Of a DNA stretch of 64,000 bases, positions 1-9,946 are shown piece by piece. Below the pieces are notes generated by a model. The model had not been told where the DNA came from. It worked only from the letters and a program-made list of their open reading frames with translations, and ran no database searches. Source of the stretch: Crithidia fasciculata (lineage: Eukaryota; Euglenozoa; Kinetoplastea; Trypanosomatida; Trypanosomatidae); the NCBI GenBank assembly GCA_000331325.2, contig CM003434.1, positions 1,420,005 through 1,484,004 of the forward strand, in the 5' to 3' direction. The position numbers were made by a program, and so were the translations under genes. How positions within the stretch are numbered: position 1 is the stretch's first letter; each line of letters opens with the position of its first letter.

Positions 1-190
1 CCCACATCCCATCGTCGCCGTAGGCCATCCCACCCTGTGCCTGCATCTGCATCATCTCCATCTCCTGCATCTGCATCATCATCTGCTGCTGCTCCTCCAT
101 GCGGAGCATGAAGCCCATGTCGTGGACGGCGCCGCGCTGCATCGAGTAGCCAGCCACGCGTTGCATCGCGTCCTCGGCAGGGCGGAACAT
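1..190 (-). CDS. Small MFR-family protein, copy 1 (partial, runs off the left edge)
   Basis: The frame opens at an ATG and reads out of the window after 63 codons, so its C-terminus is missing. The N-terminus (MFRPAEDAMQRVAGYSMQRG, then AVHDM and LRMEEQQ) is clearly related to the complete gene that ends about 1.6 kb to the right. About 20 of the first 37 residues are identical, including MFR, GY, QR, VH and LRxEEQQxM. After this block the protein is a Met/Gln/Glu-rich tract followed by a Gly-rich segment. A strong polypyrimidine tract ending in CACAG lies a few bases upstream of the ATG, which supports this start. I do not recognise the family and propose no function. The conserved block looks like one amphipathic helix with a charged, glutamine-rich extension. 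Confidence 0.7.
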   Translation of the reverse strand, partial: MFRPAEDAMQRVAGYSMQRGAVHDMGFMLRMEEQQQMMMQMQEMEMMQMQAQGGMAYGDDGMW

Positions 191-1771
191 TGTGTCTGCT
201 GTGAAAGGAGGAGAGGAAGAAGGGAGAAACACTGTAAAGAGGGGAAACAAACAGAGAGAGAGAGAGAGAAGAAGAAGACCAAAAACAAAAAATCTACTTT
301 ACACAGTAAAGAAAGTGAGAGTACCACCAATGTCATACATAAATGACGCAAAAGGTCCCCAGTGAGTACAAAGAGGAAAACAGCAGGAGGAGGAGAAGAG
401 AGAGAATGAAGTTCAGAGAGTTATAGGCTTTGGTGGTAAGAAGCATGCTGTGCTAGCTTTGGAAAATCACTTCTCTAATAGAGATGGTTGCGTGCATTTA
501 TAAGGAAAACGCTCAAAAGCGCGTCACTTTCTCCCTCTGTTCTCGTCATTTAATGAGCTTCGGACAAAGGCGACCATTAACCTAAATGCCTTGAAACTAT
601 CCTTGACTCAAAAATAACTGCACCACAGCACACGAAGAGGCCATTCTCTTTGTGTATGTGCTAAGCTCTTTCATTCACCTCTCTCTTTCTCTGAATGTAT
701 TTTTAATAATGCAGATGTTGGGTAAAAAGAACTGAAAACAACAGCTTTAGTATTGTCTCAACACACTATCAGACGGAGAAGCCCAGTCTCAACGCGCGAG
801 ACACCGGCTCTCATGCGTGACGTACCCACATCTTGAATCGCAGCGATGGAGGACACTAAAGGGACGTAAACAATAGAGAGAAAGAGAGAAGGAATATCAA
901 ATTGGAGAGATAAAACACCCCAGTGAAGGAGCCGTTCGAGATGACGAACAGAAAAGAATATCCAAAAAAAAAGTTCAGTCAAAGTTGAAAAAGAAAAAAA
1001 GGGTGCAAAACAGTTTAAAGAATAGTAATAAGTGAGCTGAAAACAAAACCGGAAATAGAAATAGCGTTGTTATTCTCCTCAGAAAGAAAGAAACAAAGGA
1101 GAGTCAGTGAGATGACAAAGAGCAGTGGCTGTTCCTTGTACCACCTGATTCCATAGACCTCGAAAGCCAGTCGAGACAAACATAAAAAATAGTAGCAGAT
1201 GATACTGTGAACACACCGTACCTTGCAGCTGACAAGAGGATGAAAAACACCATCACAAACTGCTTTCCCTTTTCTCTGTCAGCGGCCTCGTCTCTACACA
1301 TCACCACTGCTGTGGTACTTCCCCTCCAATCACCTTTTTGTTTTTGGTTTTGTTTTTGCGCTGAGCATGTACAGAGACTCGCGTATGTGTGTAGCGCAGC
1401 AGGTTGCACGGCCTTCAGCTGATGAGGCGAGAATTTCAGCACAAAAGCACAGAAAAAGAAAGATTTAAGAGATGAAGCAGGAAGAGGTAGTACGCTGGCC
1501 ACTCCATGACAAGAAGCATGATGTAAAAATAGGAGTGAATTAATAGAGGAAGCAGTCAAAGAGAAAAACGACGATCGGGAAAACAAAAGAGGAGAGAGGA
1601 GAGAGAGAAGGATTAGCGACAGAGTGTGGCACATGGTCCACACCCTTGACGGAGAATAGAAGAAGCTAGTGTATTTCAAAAAGAAAAAAAAAAGGAAGTT
1701 GTTCACATAGAAGTAAGGTCCATCCAGGTTTCGACTACAACGATTGCGATGATAATGCTGAGGTGGAGGGT
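191..1771. other. Spacer between the two MFR genes
   Basis: No gene is supported here. The part next to copy 1 is its splice acceptor and leader. The stretch at about 420-720 has balanced base composition and only very short frames. The rest is pyrimidine-rich on the minus strand, so long frames there are compositional. Confidence 0.6.
196..226 (-). promoter_or_regulatory. Predicted spliced-leader acceptor of MFR copy 1
   Basis: On the minus strand a pyrimidine tract of over 20 bases ends in CACAG, then CAG, and the ATG follows within ten bases. This is the standard trypanosomatid trans-splice acceptor layout. The exact AG used is inferred. Confidence 0.55.
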
Positions 1772-2053
1772 TTACGAGGGCTCGGGCGAAAAGGTGACGA
1801 CGGGGGCTCGGCCAGATGGCGAGGTGGTTGCACGCATCTCCGCCTGCTCTTGTGGCTGCCACTCACCAGCAGCAGAGTTGTACGACGTGTAGTCTGGCTG
1901 ATGAAAGGTATTCTGCTGCGACTGCACGAAGCTCATCCGACTCATGTACTGCTGCTCCTCCACACGTAAAGCGTAGGCCATGTTGTGCACGACGGCACGC
2001 TGCACTGCGTAGCCGCTGCGGCGACAGGGTTCATCGGAGGCCTTACGGAACAT
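1772..2053 (-). CDS. Small MFR-family protein, copy 2 (93 aa)
   Basis: This is a complete 93-residue frame starting MFRKASDEPCRRSGYAVQRA and continuing VVHNMAYALRVEEQQYM. The first 40 residues match the gene at the left edge. The remaining half (Gln/Ser/Pro-rich, ending SFPEPS-like) does not, so the pair share a short N-terminal module with divergent tails. The start was chosen because the homologous copy begins at the same MFR; the frame is open a few codons further but has no earlier ATG. There is no AG between this ATG and the nearest pyrimidine tract, so its acceptor must lie at least about 60 bases upstream. No signal peptide or membrane segment is evident. The family is not recognised. 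Tandem same-strand arrangement points to a local duplication. Confidence 0.65.
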   Translation of the reverse strand: MFRKASDEPCRRSGYAVQRAVVHNMAYALRVEEQQYMSRMSFVQSQQNTFHQPDYTSYNSAAGEWQPQEQAEMRATTSPSGRAPVVTFSPEPS

Positions 2054-5048
2054 TGCGAAGAGCAAGTGTGACGCAAGGGCAGTGAGTGTAGGAGAGAGAA
2101 ACAGGGGAAAGTGTGTGCGGTGCCTCTGCGGACGATATCAAGATTTATGTTTGCACAACTTGTAAAGGAGAACAGTTGAGGGTGTCGCTTAGTAATGTAG
2201 AACGTGAGAGGTGGAAGGGCAGCGCGAGTCGCTCTTGTAGAAGAAAACAACGTGTCCAGTAAGATGGTGTTCTGTGTTGCAGCAGCAATGTCAATTGGAA
2301 GAAAAAGAAAAAGAGGAAGAGAAAGGAAAAATAGTAGAACAGATGAAGGCTGTTAGGTAGATTGCAGAGACGCTGACCGGCAGTGATACCGCTTTAGCAG
2401 TCAACAATGCCAGAACTCCAGGTGCACACCATTGCTAAATTTCCCCCAACATTCAGCACAAGAGGCCATTACGATTATAAAGCCCTTTTTACCGCAAAAC
2501 TTGGCACTATACTTCTTTAAAACAGAATACATAGCAACGCCAATCATTCACTCGCTAACGTGTCACATGATGTGCACTACACACCACAACGGTGCAGTCC
2601 GCAAGCGAAAGCGCGCTAAACTGAAGTAGTCACAGCTTCTCACTTGCCTTACTGGTTGTTTTTCTTTGGGTAGGGCTTGAGAGACAAAAACATAATACAT
2701 TTAAACAATCATAAAAGACTACATGTCACACACAGTAAGAGAGAAAAGAAGAAAAAGAAACGCTTAAAATAGGAGGATAGGATACTATGTGGATTGCAGA
2801 CTCACAAGAAGGGAACACGCACACACACACTTACACAAAGGCGTCAAGTCGTGCTAGATAGTCCAAGAGGCGTGGGATGAAAATCACACAAAAAGAAGGA
2901 AAGTAACGATGCATCACAGGGAGTTAAGGCAGCACTGACGCGTGGCAAACGGCCAAGAGAAGAGAACTGAGTGTTGCGGACTGGCCCAAAACAATTCGAC
3001 ACGTGGACCTAAAAGATGAAAAGAGAAAGAGAGCGAAACAAAAAGAAAAGGTTTAAAAGCGATAAAAATGCTGAGCTGAGCTGCACTGAAGGAGTGACGT
3101 ATTGTCTTTCACGTACATCAAGTGTGCTGAGCGGTATAAAGCAAAATATGACAAAACAGAAAAAACCCAGAGACATCGAGTGTGATGGGGAAAAAGGAAA
3201 GAGGATGATGATGAGGATAGCTTAAAGCGCCTCTAGAACAACAAAAAAGGAAAGAAACGATGAACACAAAATAATTAGGAGACTTCTTCAGAACAAGTTA
3301 TTTCCGAGAAAAAAATAGAGACCAACTGTGGAGGAGCAGTCACTACGACGTGCTTTTTGTCGCGATGGCATCTCCGATGCCTTTCTCAAACGAGCATAAC
3401 ATACCACACATTAGTAACAACACAAACAACGACAACAAAAGAAGAGCGTGCTGTGGTAGCCACAAAAGGCAGCAGCCACTGCGCTGGAGAAAAAAAAAAG
3501 ACAACGCAACGCGACAACTCCTTTGCGCGAACTTTTCCACTTCACAGGCACAGCTTCCCAGCAACAGAAAATGCGTGTTGGAAACAGGAGACGAAACAAA
3601 GCACAAAAATGATATAAAGTCAAAGTGGAAACAAGAGGGTGTTGTGAGGCAAAAAAAAAATGAGAAATAAGCCCGCCACAAATACTCACGTAATGAACTC
3701 CCAAGGCGCAGTCAACTGCCCTTCCATATAAAGTTGAAAAGCGAGGAGAATGACGCTTCAACTGTGCACTCCCTACTACATACTATTTTTTCCCATACTC
3801 GCACGTGTTCACTGGTGCTCACCGAGTCACTACTCACTAAAAAAAAAAAGAAGCAGAGATCGGAGCAGAGGAAGAGAAAAAGCAAAGCATAGAAGCAACG
3901 GTGCGAGAGGACGCTTCCTCCGCAGCACACAGTCACAGATGCTTCTTTTCCAACCTCTGCCACAGTGACACACAAATCAGGGAATGCATATGTTCGGATA
4001 CCGCCGTGCAGGAGAGAAGTATGGCTGCAAGACGGAACAAGAAAGTGCTGACAATGCATAACAATGAAGACGAAGTGCAGAGAAAAGGTGAAAAAGGGAA
4101 GAATGTTTCTTGAAAGGAAATTGCAATAAAGAAGAGATGAAGAGAATTTGTAGACGTCTAATCCACTAAACAGCTTTTCAGAACTCATCTTCAGGTCTTT
4201 GTTAGAGCAAGCAGGTGACTGCAAAGTCAAGCTCAAGCAAGAAAAAAAGAGAAAAAGCAAGAGAAGGCCACCGTGCAGCGACCACTGAAGAGTACGAGCG
4301 ATTTGAGTTGTCAGAGAAAAAAGTATTGAGTCGCGTGAGACTCGAGATAGCAAGAAAAAAGAAGAAGTGATGTAGGATAAGAGGAAGCTATAACAGATAG
4401 ATATAAAGGGGAGAAATAGGAAAGAGAAACGGGAGGAGAGAGTTAGTGGAGGGGAAGCGAAACGGAGATGGAAAAGAAAAAGTCAAATTCGAGTGACGAA
4501 TACACACGTGTGTACACGCACATTTAAGGAGGCCCGCAAAGAAACAAACAAAAAGAGCACACAGAAAGGAAGCAGCGGACTTTACAACGCAGCTCAGACA
4601 TATATAGAGAGATAGAAAGAAAAAGAGGATAGCGAATTAGGAGATAGAAAAAGAATTTGGGATCCGGGAGAAGATAAATTGATTGCTAAGAAGCGCTGCT
4701 AGAGGAAAAAAAAAGGAGTCGGTGCTTGTTGCCGAGAGAAGACAGTGATGTTGAGCCACGCAGGCGAGAACAAGTAGAAGAGAAGAGCTTAATAGCGCCT
4801 TCCAGCAGCAAGCTCATTCACACACAAATACAGACAGCACCAATATATACAACGGATCGTTTTGCACCACTCAATCGGCGCCTCGTTCTTCGACTACAAA
4901 GCTAGCGCATCCCATAGCTGCGCAGGAACAACGTTAATCTCTGTGGTGCTCAATAGCGACCTCAGCCGCCATTGTAGCATCACCGGAAACGAACAACAGT
5001 CACAAAGAGAGAGAGAAGCAGAGAAGTGAAAGCCCTCTTTATATGCGT
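2054..5048. other. 3-kb spacer upstream of MFR copy 2
   Basis: No supported gene. Most is purine-rich on the plus strand. A balanced island at about 2340-2650 holds a 48-codon minus-strand frame, listed separately. The 300 bases next to the gene at 5049 (about 4780-5048) are balanced and probably its 3' UTR. Confidence 0.6.
2401..2547 (-). CDS. Possible micro-ORF (48 aa, Cys-containing)
   Basis: An ATG opens 48 codons on the coding strand within a balanced-composition island. The product has internal methionines, a Lys-rich start and a C-terminal half with ASCAEC and WHC. About 120 bases upstream is an acceptor-like stretch, GTTTTTGTCTCTCAAG, but an ATG-TGA start-stop pair lies between it and this frame. 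A frame of this length is expected by chance in such sequence, so this is only a candidate. Confidence 0.12.
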   Translation of the reverse strand: MIGVAMYSVLKKYSAKFCGKKGFIIVMASCAECWGKFSNGVHLEFWHC

Positions 5049-6257
5049 CTACGCACTGCGGTTTTTCGTCGCCACATCGCTTTTATTCCCACCGCACAAA
5101 AAGAAGCGCTTCTTGCGTGGCGACGAGGACGCCTGCTTCGTCGCCGCCTGCTGCGACAGAGGCGTGGCGGTGGAACTCGTGCCATAGGTGGAGGTGCTGT
5201 TGGTCAGTGGCGACTGCGACGTGAGTGAGTGGTCGGGAACGCTGTGCGGCGTCGCACAGGCAGAGGACGTCGCTGGAAGGGTGCTGCGTTGGCTGCTACT
5301 CGCAAAATTCTCACTCAGCGGCGGTGGTGGCACAAAGCGCTGTGAATGGAGCTTTTGCAACATCTGCACCTGCGCCAAGTGTTGTTGCTGCTGCTGCTGT
5401 TGCTGCTGCTGTTGCTGATGGTGGCGCTGCACGGCCCAGGCGGCGGCTTTCTGCTGTGCTTGCTGTTGCAGCAGCGGTGGCACCTGTGTGGCTACCAGCG
5501 TAGGAGATGGTTGTGCCAGTGCGTCGCCTCCCGTCTTTGTACTTGGTGCGAGGTGCTCTGGTGGTTCGGTGATGCGAACAGAACGCCGACGGCCCGTCTC
5601 GCGCAACCCGTCCTGCACCAGTGGGGACGCTGTGGTGCTGTGACCGACCGTCAAGGGGTTGTTGACGCTTCCCGTCGTTGCGTTCAGCACACCACTGTGC
5701 AGCAGCTGCGAGGGACGCCGCGTCATGCCGGCTGCAGCTACCTGCTGTTGGTGTTGAGGTGGCTGTGCTGCCGGCGGATTCCGTGCCTTCTTCTCGCCCC
5801 GCGCCATGGCGATGGCTTTGCGTGTGTCGGGCTTATCCGCCTCGATCGCCGTCACCGCCCACCCGCAGTGGTCTACATACGTCGAGCTCGCTCCGCTACT
5901 GGTGCGCTGATGTACGCTGCGCGGTCGTACGTGGTTGTGGCTGTTCGCAATAAAGTTATCGTTGAGGGAGGCAACAACAGAGCCGCGAGACGACGTGGCG
6001 GAGCCAAGGAAAGAGGCGAGATGACCACCCTCGTAAGAGGCAGAGCTGGCAAAGCCGATGATTGCGGTGTCGGAGGTGGTGCTGGCGAAGGCGTGGTCCA
6101 CGGCGTCTCCGCCGTCGCGGCTGATGCGGAGGAGGTTGTGGCTGCAGTTGCCGCTGCCGCTCCCGCTGCCACTGCCGGTGCTGGCGGAGAAGCTGTTGCG
6201 AGAGCGTTGAGGCGAGGCGCCACCGTTGCCGTTGGTCATTGTGCGGGTGGAAGCCAT
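5049..6257 (-). CDS. Disordered Ser/Gln-rich protein with 12-glutamine run (402 aa)
   Basis: Not recognised. The protein is mostly low complexity: a Gly/Ser repeat at about residues 28-36, a run of 12 glutamines at 281-292, and Pro/Ser/Thr-rich linkers. More ordered pieces are about 126-155 (STYVDHCGWAVTAIEADKPD) and the basic end near 381-392 (RKKRFFLCGGNK). Basophilic-kinase-type sites are visible at RPRSVH (111-116), RRPSQL (180-185) and RRRSVRI (223-229); the last resembles sites in two other proteins of this window. The start ATG follows a (CT)n tract ending TACGTGCAG, an excellent splice acceptor. No transmembrane segment or signal peptide is seen. A scaffold or RNP-granule role is possible but unproven. 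Confidence 0.8.
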   Translation of the reverse strand: MASTRTMTNGNGGASPQRSRNSFSASTGSGSGSGSGNCSHNLLRISRDGGDAVDHAFASTTSDTAIIGFASSASYEGGHLASFLGSATSSRGSVVASLNDNFIANSHNHVRPRSVHQRTSSGASSTYVDHCGWAVTAIEADKPDTRKAIAMARGEKKARNPPAAQPPQHQQQVAAAGMTRRPSQLLHSGVLNATTGSVNNPLTVGHSTTASPLVQDGLRETGRRRSVRITEPPEHLAPSTKTGGDALAQPSPTLVATQVPPLLQQQAQQKAAAWAVQRHHQQQQQQQQQQQQHLAQVQMLQKLHSQRFVPPPPLSENFASSSQRSTLPATSSACATPHSVPDHSLTSQSPLTNSTSTYGTSSTATPLSQQAATKQASSSPRKKRFFLCGGNKSDVATKNRSA

Positions 6258-6269
6258 TTAGTGGAGCTC

Positions 6270-6307
6270 CTGCACGTAGAGCCAAGAGAGAGAGAGAAGA
6301 AAAAAAG
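6270..6307 (-). promoter_or_regulatory. Predicted spliced-leader acceptor of the 402-aa gene
   Basis: The minus strand reads a T-rich run, a (CT)n tract and then GGCTCTACGTGCAG. The AG lies 12 bases before the ATG at 6257. Confidence 0.55.
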
Positions 6308-6962
6308 CTAAAGAAGAAAGCCGATCGAAGAATGGTAAGGGATGTGAAAGAGGGAATCAGAGAAAACAAAGTACGCTGTTTAATCAAAAGGAAATAGGAA
6401 ACAGAGAAAAGAAGCGGAAAAAGCACAACCCTCGCTTCGGCTTTTTACAATTGGTTGAGACACGCGGACAAACGCAAATGTACTGCCAGCACAACAGCAA
6501 CAGTTAAAAAAAAAAAGAAGTGATCCGCAGAGGGGTAAGTCCGGGCAATTTGTGAACTGAGAGAGAACCAAAGCACCTAGAATGATTAGCAATACTCTAA
6601 ACAAGAATTTGAGACGCTTCTAAAAGAAGGAAGTGTTCCTATCCGCAGTAACGTTGACGCTGTCTGCCTTCGAAAGAAGAAGAAAAAACTTCAACGTGTT
6701 GCCGAAGCGGAGGAGCGAAAAGTGATCAGGGGAAGCAGGGAAAGAGCGTCGTATGAGAAGCAACACAAGGTGACGACAAAACGCCGCAGAACCAGCGCAG
6801 GAAGAAAAGTTGAGCGACCACAGAGGTAAGATAATCTTAAATGAACAAAGAAAAAGGAGTTGAGGGAGGAGCTAAAAACAACACCAAAAATAACAAAGGA
6901 CACACATAAACGAGGAAGGCAAAAAATAAAAGATTTCACAAGTCTATATGTGTGTGAAAGAA

Positions 6963-6963
<1 letters not shown>

Positions 6964-7005
<42 letters not shown>
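6964..7005. repeat. (GA)n microsatellite
   Basis: About 42 bases of GA dinucleotide with one interruption; CT on the coding strand. It could serve as a pyrimidine tract for trans-splicing. Confidence 0.8.
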
Positions 7006-8597
7006 CAGCGGCAAAACCGATGCACTGCTTTCAAGCCCGATTAAGGACTTGATTGTGTTTCAGTCAAAAGCGAGAGTAGAAGGATAAACAAAACACGTAG
7101 TGATTACGAAACTAAAACGGGCGGAAGGAAAAAGAGAGGAATAGAGAGAGAGAGAGAGATGAAAAAATGAGAACAGTCAATGCAGCTATAAACTCCTTCT
7201 TCTACTTTTGATGGGTGTATATTCAGTGAAAAAGAGTGGACTACTGTATGAAGCGCGTCCTTGCAGCAGGAAGAAAAGCGCCGCTGGGTAAAAGAAAAAA
7301 AGATGTAAATCACCGAAGGGCAACGTTTCCTTTCTTTTTTTTCCTTTTCTATCGCAATGCCGAGTGGTCGTCCTTTCTCACTCTCTTCCACCAAAAAAAA
7401 AGTTCAGGACACGTAGATGGCGTCTTGTGCGCAGAGCACGACAAACCTTAAGATGAACGGCAAGAGATAAATACAAAAAAAAAGATGCAAAGGATGTAAA
7501 TGGAACTCACAGCAGTCACACAACAAATAGGGAGGATTGTGAAGAGGGAGAAGTATGGGGGAGAAAAAAAAGTGCAAAACACGGTGGAGAACACACACAA
7601 AAAAAAAACACGCAACACAGAAATCTGTGCTTCTGCTCTATATTGATGTAGCAAGGAGAGGTAAGTTGTGTAAAGAGGGGTGGTAGAGAGCGGTGAGAGA
7701 GAAAAAGAGGGAGGTTCGCGATGGTGAGGAAGTTCAGTTGGGTCTATTCATTAAAAGTATGATATTCTCCAATTCGCACATTCCTTCAATGGCAGAGGCC
7801 GTCGGTGTTAGGCGTAAACTCCACTTATTGTTTTTTTGTTCCCCCTGTTGCAGTGATGCAGCACCACATCGGAGAACGAGAATGACGAGGAATATCGGAG
7901 CGTGGCGGACACCACGCATCTCGTACTGCAGAGGCACACGGCAACGCACTATAAATGTGTTTCTTTTCGCTTCATGCACATTAAGGTAACAACGGCAGTA
8001 ACAAACGCAAAAAAAAAATTGAAGAACGCAAAAGACACAAAAAAGCAAGTAACAAAATAAATGGGAAGAAGTTTGCAACCATGAAAATGAGAAATCATAC
8101 CACAAAAAAAGTGAAAAAGGTCAGGGAAACCACAGAAAAAAAAAACATCTCATGGGACACTAGAATGGAAAGCATAAAAAAGGGAAACAAGAGGATCATA
8201 TAGCTCGAAAGGAATAACACACTGTGTTTGACAACACTGCAATTCCAAAAAAAAAAACTTTCATCTTGTCGCAACAACTGACTTCACGTAGGGCTTCTTG
8301 GACAAACACAAAGAATTTTCAAATAAATGTCTAAAGATAACACCTAGAAATGGACATGCGAGCGCGAGACGAGAAGTGGAGGTTAGAACAAAAGAGGGAT
8401 AGAGTGTACGTTTACACACGCATAAAAGAAGTAAGAAGGAGTGTTAAATCTTCTCCACACGGCCGTTTATGGGAGCTGTAACATCCACCCTTCAACGCAC
8501 CGTGTGAGAGAAAAAGATGAAGATAGAGGAAGTGCTAACGCTAGCACCGATGCCTCTCAGTACTGACACACAACAGCCCTGCAACGACAATATTAGA

Positions 8598-8729
8598 CTA
8601 CCATTTGGAAGCTTGACACGCATAACTCTGAGGGTACAACAGTGAGTTTGTTGCTCTTCCTATTGCGGATGCGGTGCAGAGAACATTTCGAAAACTGAGA
8701 ACCAAAGGGCCTGACGTCCTTGTGCACAT
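8598..8729 (-). CDS. Possible micro-ORF behind a strong splice acceptor (43 aa)
   Basis: The coding strand reads an 11-T run, CCAG, 16 bases and then an ATG that opens 43 codons to a TAG. The product starts MCTRTSGPLVLSFRNVLC and ends CQASKW, with no low-complexity bias. A T-tract plus AG this close to the first ATG is what a genuine trans-spliced mRNA would show. The length alone is not significant, and no family is recognised. It may instead be a uORF of a long 5' UTR. Confidence 0.2.
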   Translation of the reverse strand: MCTRTSGPLVLSFRNVLCTASAIGRATNSLLYPQSYACQASKW

Positions 8730-9946
8730 GCACAGTGAGAATGATCTGGAAAAAAAAAAACATTCTTCTCAACGTTAAATTGTCAAGGTGCGGCCGTCAG
8801 TGAAGGTGTTCACCGACAGAGAAAAAAACATAAAGCCAGAAAAATTGAAGGACGAGTTCAAGAAAAAGAAGACGTTAAAAAAGCGATCTGACAAGATAAA
8901 ATGAGAAAGGGAAGAAGAGAAGAGATGAGAAGCTGTACAACACGGATGAAATTGTGGGTGATACAAGACGTGGCTGTACCAAAGAAGAGAGAGATAAAAC
9001 TAGTAAGATGAAGTTGAAAATAAGGATAGCAATATCCAAGGCTATGAAAAAAAAACATGAAACATATCAAGCAAACACACATTCATGAACACATAAAAAA
9101 AAAAAGATGAGAAAGGAAAAGAAAGAGAAGAAGGTATTGATGCTACTTCTCGGAGAGTGCTAAAGAAAAAGTATCAAACAAGGGGGAAAACTCTCTCTCT
9201 CTACATTCACGGTGAGGCTTCTCCTTAGCGTATCACACAGCGAAAGTAATTGAAATTGGTAAACCAGGAAAAGAAACGATGCGTAACAACGGAAAAAAAA
9301 AGCATAACATAACAGAGAAAAAACAAATTCGAAGGAAACCATACAAAAGAGGGAGAGGAAGGTTAGCTTCTTAATGAGGGACGTAGACGATGCCAAGGAA
9401 TACACTACGTGCAACGAAAAAAATAAATATGAGGGGATGAAAAGGAATGAAGTCGTTTGTAGATCAGAGAGAAAACCTTCAAAAAGATAAACACAGGAGA
9501 AGTTGTGTTGAGAGAGGAAAGTAAAGATGCACAGTGATCAGAGAATAATTTGGGGCCCGTCATCTGACTCCAGAGAAAAAAGAATCAGCAAACCAGAAAA
9601 GTCCAAAAAAAGAGAAAAGCATAAGAACCTTGTCTTTTAAAAAAGAAGGTGAAGGGGAGAGGGATCTCCGACCTGCACTCTACCAAATGGCGCAGCGGAC
9701 GCACTACAGGGGGGTGAAAAAAAGAAAGAATCACATGTACAGAACAAAGTACTGTACACATGAACAAGGGGAGCGAATGAAGTTCTGAAAAGAAGAAGAG
9801 AAGACAACAGAAAAGAAGAGCACCGTAGAAAGAATCTGGATATAAGCAAGAATAGTGGAAACCAGTAGAAAAGGCAAAACACAACGAGCCAAGCAAAAGG
9901 CTCTACGACCTCTCACAGGAGAGACGTCAAGAGGAACAGATCGCCA

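Larger units (their letters stand above)
6258..9946. other. 3.7-kb spacer
   Basis: The longest spacer in the window. It contains a (GA)n microsatellite at about 6964-7005 and a second short one near 7144-7160. A base-balanced island at about 8440-8740 holds a 43-codon frame behind a textbook splice acceptor, listed separately. The rest is homopurine-biased on the plus strand. Confidence 0.6.

Noticed and set aside
1104-1862. 252-codon minus-strand frame overlapping the end of MFR copy 2
   Set aside because: Overlaps a supported gene in another frame and continues into pyrimidine-rich spacer; no family similarity.
3712-4353. 213-codon minus-strand frame
   Set aside because: Same compositional cause: pyrimidine-rich spacer with few stops and hydrophobic translation.
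5346-6311. 321-codon plus-strand frame
   Set aside because: Antisense shadow of the 402-aa gene.
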